From Rhodococcus sp. 4CII (lineage in GTDB: Bacteria; Actinomycetota; Actinomycetes; Mycobacteriales; Mycobacteriaceae), in assembly GCF_014256275.1 (NCBI RefSeq), contig NZ_JACCFE010000003.1, positions 62,001-126,000 on the forward strand: a DNA stretch of 64,000 bases. Reading direction: 5' to 3'. The notes beneath the pieces are model-generated. The model searched no databases. It saw only the letters and a list, made by a program, of their open reading frames with translations, and was not told the DNA's origin. Within the stretch, counting starts at the first letter, position 1. Each line of letters starts with the position of its first letter. Made by a program: the position numbers and the translations under genes. This document shows positions 7,746 to 16,856 of this stretch, in pieces.

Positions 7746-9335
7746 TTAACCGGGTGTTGATGTTGACTGGACAAAGGTATCGATGTCCAGGATCGCTCGC
7801 CGCAGGGCACGCAAGTCTTGCTCCGGGACTTCGACCCACCCACCGTCAGTAAACTCTTCGTTCAATGGCAGCATGCCCTGGGGTGCATTCTGGGTGTTGA
7901 TCAAGTCCACGTACGCGCCATAGTCGATCACGTAGACGTCATATCGCTCACCCGGCGCATCCTGTGCCGAATAACCACGCCGCACGAGGTGCAACACTCG
8001 GGCATCGAACAAAGCAGTCAACAGCGGGGCGCCGGCCGATCGTTGGTTCACAAGAAATCCGCGGGCTCTCTTCTCTCGGATTACCTTGTCGATTACCCAG
8101 TTCAAGAGCTCATGGGCAGCTGGGACGCCACGTAGAGCGCCTTCCTTATCGGCTTGGAACCACTGGCGGGCGGCCGCGCGAACATCTGGCATCGAGATCG
8201 TTCGATCGCTTGCCCTGAATGCAGCCTTAGCGGCGATATTGATTGCGTCTCGCGGAACGCCCTCAGCGGCGCGAACAAGCTCGTCGAAGACTCGATATCC
8301 CGTGAAACCCAAAGAAATCAAGTCACTTTCAGAGTTGAGTCCATCAACGCGTTCGTCATCGTCGACACCAGCGGTAAGGTGCTTGAAAAGTAGACCGCGA
8401 AAGAAGTCGCGGGCTCGCTGTGCGTCCTGCTCGAATACCATGAACTCATCGAGGTTGATGTTCGCAGCGAAATCCGCGCCGAGTTCGATTCCAATTGTCG
8501 TGCCCCCCTCCAGAACATGACGGAATCGAGTCTGTTGCTCAATCGCGGCGATCTTTACCGTAAATGCCTGCACCGGAGTCACACAGCGTACGAGGAATGC
8601 GCCAAGGTACGGCTGCACGTCGAGAGGGAGACTGCTCCACTCATCAAGCAAGAGCCAGATTCGTCTAGCAGAGAGCGACGCGGCTAGCTCGCGCAAAGCT
8701 CGTGCGACGTCAGCAAAGTTGAGGCTTATCCGCTCCTGGCCACGGCGCACCTCAACCTGTCTGTCCCTGTTCGATCCTCCGGACTCGGCAGCAACAGTCA
8801 TCGAGAGAGTCGGCTGCGGCAAGGCGAGGCCCGCTTTTACCGAGCTCGCGCTGCTCGTCGTGTCCTCTTTCTCGACCGTACTCTCAACTGGACCTACGAC
8901 CCTGATCCCTGTCAGTGATGTAAGGAACGTGTCCAACCTTGTTACGAAGGACTCGTCTGCAACGAGAGCGTCGTCATCGAGCACCGCGTTGAGCACCGCG
9001 TCGTGAACCTGGCCCAGGAGATCGACGAGAATTCGTGCTGTTCGCTCGACCGGTGTTATCTGCTCGAATTCGAACAATCCTTCTGCTGAACCTACGGTTC
9101 GTAGGTCGACGTATATACCTATGTCTCCAGCTTCGGCGCGCGTCGCAGCGAGGTAGGCGAACGCGTGGGTCTTTCCGGTGCCGCGCCTGCCGTACACAAC
9201 CTGGTGGTCGATCGACTCAAGCGCCGCTGCAACTCCCGAATCAACGAAAGTGTCTTTGAGTTGCGTCGATACCCTCGACTCGGCGCGCCTGGGAACACGG
9301 TTGAATGCTCTATTGATTGAGGACAGTCCGGCCAC
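7746..9335 (-). CDS. ORC/CDC6-like AAA ATPase
   Basis: A 529-residue P-loop ATPase. The Walker A motif is YGRRGTGKTH at about residues 48-57, and the Walker B region is IWLLLDEWSSLP near the middle. The layout, with an N-terminal ATPase core, an inserted variable segment after residue 150 and a helical C-terminal part, resembles bacterial proteins labelled ORC-CDC6 family AAA ATPases. The function of these is not settled; roles in plasmid maintenance or defence are both possible. The GTG start is preceded by AGGGTG. Codon use is less GC-rich than in the neighbours, which suggests separate acquisition. No partner gene is joined to it: both flanks are non-coding for 360-410 bases. Confidence 0.75.
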   Translation of the reverse strand: MAGLSSINRAFNRVPRRAESRVSTQLKDTFVDSGVAAALESIDHQVVYGRRGTGKTHAFAYLAATRAEAGDIGIYVDLRTVGSAEGLFEFEQITPVERTARILVDLLGQVHDAVLNAVLDDDALVADESFVTRLDTFLTSLTGIRVVGPVESTVEKEDTTSSASSVKAGLALPQPTLSMTVAAESGGSNRDRQVEVRRGQERISLNFADVARALRELAASLSARRIWLLLDEWSSLPLDVQPYLGAFLVRCVTPVQAFTVKIAAIEQQTRFRHVLEGGTTIGIELGADFAANINLDEFMVFEQDAQRARDFFRGLLFKHLTAGVDDDERVDGLNSESDLISLGFTGYRVFDELVRAAEGVPRDAINIAAKAAFRASDRTISMPDVRAAARQWFQADKEGALRGVPAAHELLNWVIDKVIREKRARGFLVNQRSAGAPLLTALFDARVLHLVRRGYSAQDAPGERYDVYVIDYGAYVDLINTQNAPQGMLPLNEEFTDGGWVEVPEQDLRALRRAILDIDTFVQSTSTPG

Positions 9336-9749
9336 ATGGTCACCCTAGACCTGGGGTGTGGATTCGCGGGACAGTGCCTCGGCAATCGAGGAGTTCGATG
9401 CGAGCTATTCCTCGATTTGGGTGATGCCCGGATCAGGCCAAGGCTGCGTCTTCAACTGACTGGGAGCGAGGCGAGGTGTGCCGCGTGACGGCTACACTTT
9501 GCGGAGCGTCCGCGACAGTCACGGTGTTCACGATGAATCGTCGGGAACGCAGGTGTAGGTTCCACGTCCGACGTCGGTGGTTCATGTCGGTGACCTGGGT
9601 TTTCCAATCAGTTTGGCGGAGCTGGCTTCCCGGCATTCTGTCGGATTTCCAGACCTGGAAGTAGTGGATCGGTCAGCCAATCTTATGACCTGCGGAAATG
9701 CGTCTGGTTAGGGTTCCTACCGACACAAAACTTGGACAACCGCCGCGGT
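9336..9749. other. Intergenic region, no gene seen
   Basis: About 410 bases between the ATPase gene and the ANTAR regulator gene. I see no coding frame with a ribosome binding site and no convincing hairpin. A GTGTAGGTTC word at about 9552 recurs at about 13256 after the recombinase genes, but the match does not extend. Confidence 0.3.
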
Positions 9750-10394
9750 CTACACCGGGCGCCCTGCTCGTTCGTGGGCGGTGAGCAGCAGGTGATCAAA
9801 CTGGGTGCGCAGAGTTGCGCCGGGTTCGCACTGGCCGAATCCGGCGATGAGCACCTCTGCGAGGAGGCGTAGCCGGGTGTTGGTCTCCTGAGAGCGCCAG
9901 ACGAGGACATCGAAGGCCCGGTCGGCGGGAATGCCGTAGACCAGCATCAGCGCACCCTTGGCCTGCTCGATCACCACCCGTGACTGTTCGAGTTCGGCGA
10001 CCGCCTCGTCGACCGACTCCTTGACCTCGTCGCGGTAGGAGTCGGTGAGGTCGATGTAGAACCCGGTCGTCCCGATCACAGCACCGGTGTCGTTGCACAG
10101 GCGGTCCCCGACGACGACGACCTGGTGGATCTCCCCGGCGGTGTCGAGGATGCGGTGTTTGCTGCTGAACGGTTCGGCGGCGCTGATCATCCGGTCCAGG
10201 ACTCGCGCCACGTGCGGGTGGTCCTCGGGGTGCTTGTGGGACAGCAGCAGTTCGGTGGTGGGGACGATCTCGCCGGGCTGGTAGCCGTGCATCCGGGCGA
10301 CCGCATCGGACCATTCCCACCGCTGACCGTCCAAGAAGAAGCGGAAGCTGCCGACCCGTTGCGGTTCCCCATCGAACACCTGCTGTGAACTCAC
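9750..10394 (-). CDS. PAS and ANTAR domain regulator
   Basis: A 214-residue protein. Residues about 10-120 form a PAS-type sensor (FRFFLDGQRWEWSDAVARMHGY; HKHPEDHPHV; GFYIDLTDSY). A coiled segment leads into an ANTAR RNA-binding domain at about 145-200 (VIEQAKGALMLVYGIPADRAFDVLVWRS). ANTAR proteins act by antitermination: they bind paired hairpins in nascent RNA. This PAS-ANTAR arrangement is common in rhodococci and mycobacteria. The gene stands alone and no target hairpin pair was identified nearby. The GTG start has GGGGAC close upstream. Confidence 0.88.
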   Translation of the reverse strand: MSSQQVFDGEPQRVGSFRFFLDGQRWEWSDAVARMHGYQPGEIVPTTELLLSHKHPEDHPHVARVLDRMISAAEPFSSKHRILDTAGEIHQVVVVGDRLCNDTGAVIGTTGFYIDLTDSYRDEVKESVDEAVAELEQSRVVIEQAKGALMLVYGIPADRAFDVLVWRSQETNTRLRLLAEVLIAGFGQCEPGATLRTQFDHLLLTAHERAGRPV

Positions 10395-10634
10395 GTCCCC
10401 ATTTCTAGCGCACCGCGGTAGCCGCAGAGTTGCCCAGGTCCCGCGGCGGCGGCTCGCGCCGCGACTGGGGTCGTAAGGACGTCAACTGTGCTGCGGCAGG
10501 GAAGAGTTGGCGTGGATCGCTTTGGTGATGTACAACCTTCACTACAGAAAATGTGAAGCAAGTCACATCACTGTGACGGGCGTGCACATCAAACGGATGT
10601 GCCGAGTCCGCGGATACGAAAAGGTAGGGCGCGC

Positions 10635-10799
10635 ATGACCACAGCCTCGATGATTCCGGCGTCTTCGATCCCCTCGCGGCCGCTGGTGCGGCGCAGCGGC
10701 GGCATGAGTACCGCGGAGATCAAAGCGAGGATCGAGGCCATGTTCGCCGACGGCGCCGACCGGTCCGCCGGACGGGTCCGCGCTGACACCACGAAGTGA
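10635..10799 (+). CDS. Small protein of unknown function (54 aa)
   Basis: ATG at 10635 is preceded by AAGGTAGGG at a good distance. The 54-residue product has a short helical stretch (MSTAEIKARIEAMFADGADR) and no recognisable domain. It is followed 10 bases later by a 30-residue reading frame with its own ribosome binding site, so the two probably form a small operon. It is divergent from the PAS-ANTAR gene. Confidence 0.5.
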   Translation: MTTASMIPASSIPSRPLVRRSGGMSTAEIKARIEAMFADGADRSAGRVRADTTK

Positions 10800-10809
10800 G
10801 GGCGCCGCG

Positions 10810-10902
10810 ATGAATGTGCTTCTTCTGCTGGGTTTGCTGATCACCGCGTTCGCTGCCGTGCTGGCGATGCAGACCGACGAGCAATCTCGCTTTCGGCATT
10901 GA
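10810..10902 (+). CDS. Very small membrane peptide (30 aa)
   Basis: ATG at 10810 follows GAGGGCG and opens a 30-codon frame. The first 20 residues (MNVLLLLGLLITAFAAVLAM) are one continuous hydrophobic helix, and the rest is a short polar tail (QTDEQSRFRH). This is the form of a single-pass membrane peptide. It sits directly after the 54-residue gene. The frame, ribosome binding site and hydrophobicity are visible; translation is inferred. Confidence 0.45.
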   Translation: MNVLLLLGLLITAFAAVLAMQTDEQSRFRH

Positions 10903-10948
10903 CCGGCGGGTCACCGGTGGTGTCGGTGACCGTGGGTAGATTCCCGGT

Positions 10949-12108
10949 GTGACGATCGAGGTAACCGCCAGCGCCCCAGCCGAGCCGAGGTCCGATCAGG
11001 CGTGGGGTGCGGTACCGCAGCTGTCGGAGCAGGCGGTGGCGCAGATCGCCGGGGCGCTCGAGGCGTCACAATCGGCGGGCACCCGCCGCGTCTACGCCTC
11101 GGACTGGCGCCGTTTCCGCAGCTGGTGCCACACCCACGGCCACTCTGCGTTGCCGGCGCACCCGGCGACCGTGGCCGCGTATCTGGTCGACGCCGCCGAC
11201 ACGCTCACCGGCGCGGGGGAGAAGGCGTATTCATCGTCGACGTTGAACCGGTGGGTGTCGGTGATCGGGCACTACCACCGCACCGCGAACCTGCGAAACC
11301 CGTGCACCGAGACGCTGGTGACCGCGACGCTGTCGGGGATTCGCCGCACGTACGCCACCAACGGCGACCGGCCCCGCAATCCCCGGTCGCCGCTGCTTGT
11401 CGAGGACATCGTCACCATCGTCCGATCCGCCCGGCATGCTGTTACCGGGTGGGCGACCGAGGTCCACGAGCGCCGCGACAGTGCGTTGCTGTTGATGGGT
11501 TTCGCTGGGCCTTCCGGCGCAGCGACCTCGTCGCCCTGCACTGTGGGGACGTCACCGTGCACCGGCTCGATGGAGTGCGTGTGCGGTTGCGGCGGTCGAA
11601 GACGGACCGGGAAGGCGCAGGCATGGTGCGGGCGTTGCCGTTCACCACCAGCCATCACAGTTGCCCGCCGTGCGCGTATGTGCGGTGGGCGCAGGTCGTC
11701 GCCGCGTTCGATCTGGCCGGGCGACCCGGGGTGATCCGGTGGCTGCGCACCGCGCCGCCGTTCGAGGGCCATGTCTGCCGGGTCGCGTTGCCGCGCATGC
11801 GAGCTCGGGCGCCGTTGTTCCGGTCGATCGCCAAGAACGGCAACCTCTCCGAGACCGCGTTGTCGGGGGCGTCGGTGCACGCGGCGATCCGCCGCCGCGC
11901 CCAGGCCGCGGGCTACGACGAGAACATCGTCGCCCAGCTCGGTGGGCACTCGCTGCGGGCCGGGTTCGTCACCCAGGCGTTCCGCAACGGCGCCGACGCG
12001 CACGCGATCATGCGCCAGACCGGGCACACCACCTCGGCGATGGTGGAGCTCTACGCCCGCGAACACGCACCCCTCGTCGGAAACGCCGTCGCCGACATCG
12101 GACTCTGA
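10949..12108 (+). pseudogene. Tyrosine recombinase with a frameshift
   Basis: The first part (from GTG 10949) encodes a SAM-like core-binding domain (AGTRRVYASDWRRFRSWCHTH). The second part, in another frame and ending at 12108, encodes the catalytic domain with AFRRSDLVALHCGD, GGHSLRAGFVTQAFRNGAD and GHTTSAMVELYARE, so Arg, His, Arg and Tyr of the active site are all present. The switch is needed at 11507-11510, where GCTGGGCCTTCC lacks one G compared with the expected GCT GGG GCC TTC. One missing base in a G run either inactivates the gene or is a sequence error. Otherwise it is a complete site-specific recombinase of about 386 residues. It is followed after 2 bases by a second recombinase-like gene. 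Confidence 0.8.
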
Positions 12109-12110
12109 GC

Positions 12111-13127
12111 ATGTACGTCGACTGCGCCACTGCCCCTCGATCGGTGGGTAACAGCCCGGATCCGGTGGTGCCGCGGCGGTACCGGCACGACTGGGCACTG
12201 TTCGTCGATTGGTGTGCCGCCTGCGAGCACCGGGTGCTGCCCGCGTATCCGTCGGTGCTGGCGGAGTTCCTCGCCGACCATCCGGCGGCCGATGGGACGC
12301 AGCGTCGCCGGATTACCGCGATCAATGCAGTCCACACCGGAGCCGGGTTGCCGGCGCCGGGGCGCGCGGAGGCGATCCGGCAGCTGGTCAACGCCGCGCG
12401 CGCGGACCGGCTTGCCCGGGTGGGGGAGCGGGTGGCGCAGGTGGTGTCACAGCTTCCGGTGACCGGGTGGCCGGGTGGGTTGTTCGGGCGCCGCGACGCC
12501 CTCATTCTCACCCTGGCCGCCGCGGGTCTGGGATTCGAGGAGATCGCCCGCCTGCGGCGCACCGACGTCACCGTCGAGCGCGACGCGCTCGTCCTCAGGA
12601 CACGGGAGGAAAACTGGGTGCGTGTCACCGCCGAATCCGGTGTCGAACCCACCGCCGTGTATTGGAATTGGGTGGAGGTGCTCGGCTTTCTGGACCGGTA
12701 TCCGAGCACCCAACTCCTCGCCGGCCGCCTCGATAGAGGTGCGAGCCTGTCGGTGTTTGCGGACAGCGCGCGCCGCGACGAACGGCCGCTGCTCACACCC
12801 ATCGACAGGTGGGGCCACACCCCCTTCGATCCGACCCCGTTGACAGGGCACTCCATCGCCGGCCTGGCCCGGGCGCATCTGGCCGGGCAGGCGCCGATAC
12901 ACAAGCGGCCTCCGGCCAGGCCGCCCACGGTGTCACACGAGAACGCGGTGGTCACGGTCGTGGTCGATGTCGAACTCGACCAGGGCTACTACGACCGCGG
13001 CATCGCCGCCCGCCGCAACGCCCACACCCACCTCGAGAACGTCACCGACATCCTCGACGGCATCGAAGACGAAGCCGACAAACTCCTCGCCGACCTCCTC
13101 GTCATCCTCGACTCCGAAATCGACTGA
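12111..13127 (+). CDS. Recombinase-like protein lacking catalytic residues
   Basis: A 338-residue protein whose ATG lies 2 bases after the stop codon of the preceding recombinase. The N-terminal half resembles the core-binding part of tyrosine recombinases (YRHDWALFVDWCAACEHRVLP; RRRITAINAVHTGAG). The C-terminal half has GRRDALILTLAAAGLGFEEIARLRR, as in the start of the catalytic domain, but no H-x-x-R or final tyrosine motif is seen. The tail is acidic (DGIEDEADKLLADLLVILD). It is probably an accessory subunit for the first recombinase. Exact role unknown. Confidence 0.65.
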   Translation: MYVDCATAPRSVGNSPDPVVPRRYRHDWALFVDWCAACEHRVLPAYPSVLAEFLADHPAADGTQRRRITAINAVHTGAGLPAPGRAEAIRQLVNAARADRLARVGERVAQVVSQLPVTGWPGGLFGRRDALILTLAAAGLGFEEIARLRRTDVTVERDALVLRTREENWVRVTAESGVEPTAVYWNWVEVLGFLDRYPSTQLLAGRLDRGASLSVFADSARRDERPLLTPIDRWGHTPFDPTPLTGHSIAGLARAHLAGQAPIHKRPPARPPTVSHENAVVTVVVDVELDQGYYDRGIAARRNAHTHLENVTDILDGIEDEADKLLADLLVILDSEID

Positions 13128-13726
13128 CGGAGAAATGGTCTCGACGCAGAGATAGCGTCGCCTACGGTGCGATAACTGAAATTATCGTCACCGAGTGCGC
13201 ACAAACCATGAGTGACACGATGTTGCGGCCTGAAATGGTCTTTTACAGGCCGATGTGTAGGTTCTCACCGCCGGTGTCAGTTTTCTCGATTTCGTTTCAG
13301 TAGGTCGCGAACTTTGCGCGTTACCCCAGTTCAGCGACCTGGACGTCACCGAAATGTCCGAGATTCTGACAACTTAGTGAGAATCCCTCGGCGACAAGAC
13401 TTTGCAAAGGACGCAGGTCAGCACGGGCGTGCGACCGACAAGATCGACGAGAACTACACGAGGTAAGTTCCACGTCCTTTGCCGTTGACTTGAGGGCGTT
13501 GCCGGCTCACCGGAAGGCAGCCTCGACGTTCCTGCCATCGAACTGATCGGCGTCGACGACATGCCTTAACTTGAGTTAGGAATGCGGCAGAAATGCCACT
13601 TGCGGCCGGTCGCCCATTGTGGAGGGCATCCAGATCGCGGCCCGTTCGTGTCTCAGATCAGAATGGCAGCGGGGCGGTTTCACTGGGCCCATGGGTGAAC
13701 GGCAAGGTACACCCGGTCACGTGGTT
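13128..13726. other. Intergenic region, no gene seen
   Basis: Six hundred bases between the recombinase pair and the promoter region of the transporter. No supported gene. It marks the border between the recombinase block and the catabolic region, and could hold an attachment site, but no repeat of tRNA or core type is visible. Confidence 0.3.
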
Positions 13727-13797
13727 TTTGGACTTGCGCACAATGGGTGCATCCCAAGAAAAGCCGTCTCCTCGGCGTTGATGAGACGATCGTCACA
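13727..13797 (+). promoter_or_regulatory. Conserved two-box promoter module before the transporter
   Basis: Box 1, TTTGGACTTGCGCACAAT (13727-13744), and box 2, TGAGACGATCGTCACA (13782-13797), start 55 bases apart. The same pair occurs before the cupin gene (25518 and 25574, 56 apart) and, reversed, before the thioesterase gene (38583 and 38528, 55 apart). Box 2 is nearly palindromic. The intervening sequence is also similar between this copy and the thioesterase copy. Roles are inferred: box 1 as an activator site, and box 2 as operator or core promoter. The transporter start codon is 350 bp downstream. Confidence 0.65.
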
Positions 13798-14152
13798 TGC
13801 GAGCTTCGGGACCACCGCAAAGACCGCGCGCTCTCAGTGCCATCCAAATCCAGCCGACACCCATCAGCTGTCCGAGTACATTCGCATACGAGGTGTGAAG
13901 AGCGTACGGAACTTTCGGGACCACACACCACCGCTGCACCGGGTGGATGTTTCATTGACCACCCAGGGCAACAGCGAAACAACGCCGGCCGCGTCACGTC
14001 TCAGAATCCCACCTGTTCAGACATGGATCATGAACCTGACACTCTCCTTCACAGGAAACGTGGAAAAGAGCCGGACAGGAAATATCTCCATCAACATCCA
14101 TGGGGCTCGTATCGGGCTCGAGTCCCACGCCCCTACTCCAGAGAGAAGCCAG

Positions 14153-15457
14153 ATGGTATCGGAAAGCACGCTTACCACTCGTGCGGGCAGCACAGTTACC
14201 CGCAGCGCCAGGAGGGCAATTGTTGCGGCCAGCTTCGGCACATACGTCGAGTATTACGACTTTGTCGTATACGGGTATGTCGCTGTGTACATCGCCCATG
14301 CGTACTTCCCCTCCGACAATCCCCTCGTCGGCTTACTGCTCACCTTCGGGGCTTTTGCTGCGAGCTACGTCGCGCGTCCGCTGGGCGCGGTAATCTTCTC
14401 CCCGCTTGGCGACAAGTACGGACGCAAAACCGTACTCGCCGTCGTCATCTTGATGATGACCCTTGCGACCGCAGCGATCGGACTTCTACCGACATATGCA
14501 CAGATCGGTCTCTTCGCCCCGATACTGCTCACCGTGCTTCGTGTCCTACAGGGGATCTCAGCCGGTGGCGAATACGGTGGCGCAACCTCGCTGATCGCCG
14601 AGTTCTCCCCACCCGACAAGCGTGGGTTCTACGTCGGATTCATAGCTCTCACAACTGGTCTTGCACTTCTTACCGGATCAATCGTGGCTCTCTCCCTTAC
14701 ACGGATGCTGCCGGAGGAATCCATGCTCTCATGGGGATGGCGTATCCCCTTACTGCTCTCCCTACCGCTTGGTCTTGTCGGCCTGTACATCCGATTCAAA
14801 CTTGAGGAGACCCCGCACTTTGCTGCGCTGAGCTCGCAAGAAAAGGCGGTAAACAAACCTCTGGCAACTACTGTCAAACGTGACTACAAGACGGTGATAC
14901 TCGCAATTGGACTCGCGGCCACGAACGCAAGCTTGCTGGCCGTCTACTTCATCTATATGCCATCAGCTTTGAAGCAATTCGGGAATTTCGAGGCCGCCGA
15001 TGCCCAACTCATCACGTTCTCGGGACTGGCCGCCTACTGCCTGGCAATCGTTCCCTTCGCAAAGCTGACCGACAAGGTAGGTCGCCGCCCACAGTTGATC
15101 GCCTCGACGATCGCGCTTGTCCTCGTAATCTATCCATCCTTCCTGTTGGTATCACATGGCAGTATTGCTCTTGCTGTCTTGGGTATGGTCATCGTCACGC
15201 CGCTTATGGCAGCCAATGTAACGGCGGTGCTCCCGCTCCTTACCGAGCTATTCACTACCGCCAACCGGTACACCGGATTGTCGTTGGGCTGGCAGATCGC
15301 GACCACGCTGTTCTCGGGCCCCACTCCGGTCGTGCTGGCCGCGCTGGCCGGCGCCGCTGGCGCAACGATGCCGGCGTTCTATGCGATGGCCATCGTCGCA
15401 CTGTCAGCATGTGCCGCATTTGCCGTTCGGGAAACCTTCGATACACCACTGCAGTAG
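14153..15457 (+). CDS. MHS-type MFS transporter (metabolite:H+ symporter)
   Basis: A 434-residue protein with about 12 membrane segments. SFGTYVEYYDFVVYGYVA at the start, GDKYGRKTVL after the second helix, and GGEYGGATSLIAEFSPPDKRGFY are typical of the MHS branch of the major facilitator superfamily, which carries organic acids and related compounds with protons. The frame is open from 13619, but ATG 14153 is preceded by GAGAGAAG and gives the family N-terminus. A conserved promoter module lies upstream, and a strong hairpin follows the gene. It is the likely importer of a pathway substrate; the compound is not known. Confidence 0.9.
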   Translation: MVSESTLTTRAGSTVTRSARRAIVAASFGTYVEYYDFVVYGYVAVYIAHAYFPSDNPLVGLLLTFGAFAASYVARPLGAVIFSPLGDKYGRKTVLAVVILMMTLATAAIGLLPTYAQIGLFAPILLTVLRVLQGISAGGEYGGATSLIAEFSPPDKRGFYVGFIALTTGLALLTGSIVALSLTRMLPEESMLSWGWRIPLLLSLPLGLVGLYIRFKLEETPHFAALSSQEKAVNKPLATTVKRDYKTVILAIGLAATNASLLAVYFIYMPSALKQFGNFEAADAQLITFSGLAAYCLAIVPFAKLTDKVGRRPQLIASTIALVLVIYPSFLLVSHGSIALAVLGMVIVTPLMAANVTAVLPLLTELFTTANRYTGLSLGWQIATTLFSGPTPVVLAALAGAAGATMPAFYAMAIVALSACAAFAVRETFDTPLQ

Positions 15458-15629
15458 GTGGTGAACCTGCTGAGAGCAGACTGAATTGTCGGGGGTCTCT
15501 ACAGAACGACTGGACATCAGAAGAATCGCCCGTGCGACTCAACGGCTGTCTGCAGAGCGTCAAGCATCCAGCTGCTCCTCCGCCGACCGCACACACCCAC
15601 CCGCCGACGCCGGTCAAGAAGGTGCGAAG

Positions 15630-15664
15630 CTCTCAGGCCGCGGCGAATAGCCGCGGCCTGAGAG
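15630..15664 (+). terminator. Strong hairpin after the transporter gene
   Basis: A perfect 15-bp stem (CTCTCAGGCCGCGGC at 15630-15644, reverse complement at 15650-15664) with a 5-base loop lies 170 bases after the transporter stop codon. It probably ends that transcript. It also lies directly before the IS256 relic and could be the edge of the inserted DNA. Confidence 0.65.
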
Positions 15665-15688
15665 TCTGACCTTCCCAACGGTGCTTGG

Positions 15689-16680
15689 GTGCGCAAGTCC
15701 CCGCAGATGAACGAGGTACTGCCGCTGCTGTATCTGCACGGGCTCTCCACCAGCGACTTCGGGCCGGCCCTCGAGCAGTTCCTCGGATCGGGCGCCGGGC
15801 TCTCGGCGGCCTCGATCACCCGGTTGACGACCCAGTGGCAGGACGAGGCCAAGGCCTTCCATGGTCGGGACCACTCGGTCACCGACTTCGTCTATCTGTG
15901 GGTCGACGGCATCACCTCAAGGTGAGGCTTGAGCAGGACACCTGCTGGTGGGGTCCCTCCCTGCAGTGCTTGGGGGAATGATCGGGGTCCGCGCGGACGG
16001 CCGGAAGAAGCTCGTCGCCCTCACCGACCGAGTCGTGGGCGGACCTGCTGCGCGGTTGCCGACGCCGCGGCATGACCGCTCCCGTCCTCGCGGTCGGTGA
16101 CGGCGCGCTGGGGTTCTGGAGGGCGCTGCGCGAGGTGTTCCCCGAAACCCCCGTGCAGCAGCGCTGCTAGTTCCACAAGCAGGCCAACGTGCTTGCTGTG
16201 CTACCGAAGGCGGCGCACCCGGGTGCACTTGTGGCGATGAAGGAGATCTACAACGCCGAGGACATCGACAAGGCGCAAGTGGCGATCAGAGCCTTCGAAC
16301 TCGACTACGGCGCGAAGTATCCGAAGGCGGTCGCGAAGATCGCCGACGACATGGACGTGCTGCTCGAGTTCTACAAGTATCCGGCCGAGCACTGGGTGCA
16401 TCTACGCACGACAAATCCCATCGAGTCTACTTTCGCGACGGTGCGGCTCCGGACGAAGGTCACTAAGGGGCCCGGATCCCGTGCGGCGGGACTTGCCATG
16501 GCCTACAAGCTTATCGACGCAGCCCAGGCGCGCTGGCGTGCGGTCAACGCACCGCATCTGGTCGCGCTCGTTCGCGCCGGCGCGGTGTTCAACAAGGGCA
16601 GACTGCTCGAACGACCCACCGACATCACCCCGGTCACCGAGGCCGCCGAGCCCGCCAACGCTGAATCCGAGGTCGCCTGA
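15689..16680 (+). pseudogene. IS256-family transposase relic
   Basis: Two reading frames, 15689-15925 and 16189-16680, together cover most of an IS256/mutator transposase. The first has NEVLPLLYLHGLSTSDFGPAL and the catalytic-region WVDGI; the second has VHLRTTNPIESTFATVRLRT and MAYKLIDAAQARWR. About 100 N-terminal residues are missing. A base loss near 15914 shifts the frame, the stretch near 15950 is altered, and a TAG stop at 16168-16170 stands where the family has a Trp codon (C-W-F-H-K). It cannot encode an active transposase. No terminal inverted repeats were identified. Confidence 0.88.
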
Positions 16681-16856
16681 AAGTTACCCATCCACAGGAA
16701 TTAATGCGATGAAAGGGGTGCCCCTCGCCGTCTATCCAGTTCACTCAGGAGCCACCTGCTCGCACGCGTTTCCTCGTTGGGACGACACGTGTCGACCACG
16801 AGAGGTTATCAACGCGCGCCGAAAACGGGCTTTGCTAAAGCCAACTGGGGAGATGG

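Noticed and set aside
9552..13290. Shared GTGTAGGTTC words as attachment sites of the recombinase
   Set aside because: The similarity does not extend beyond about ten bases and the spacing of features is not that of att sites.
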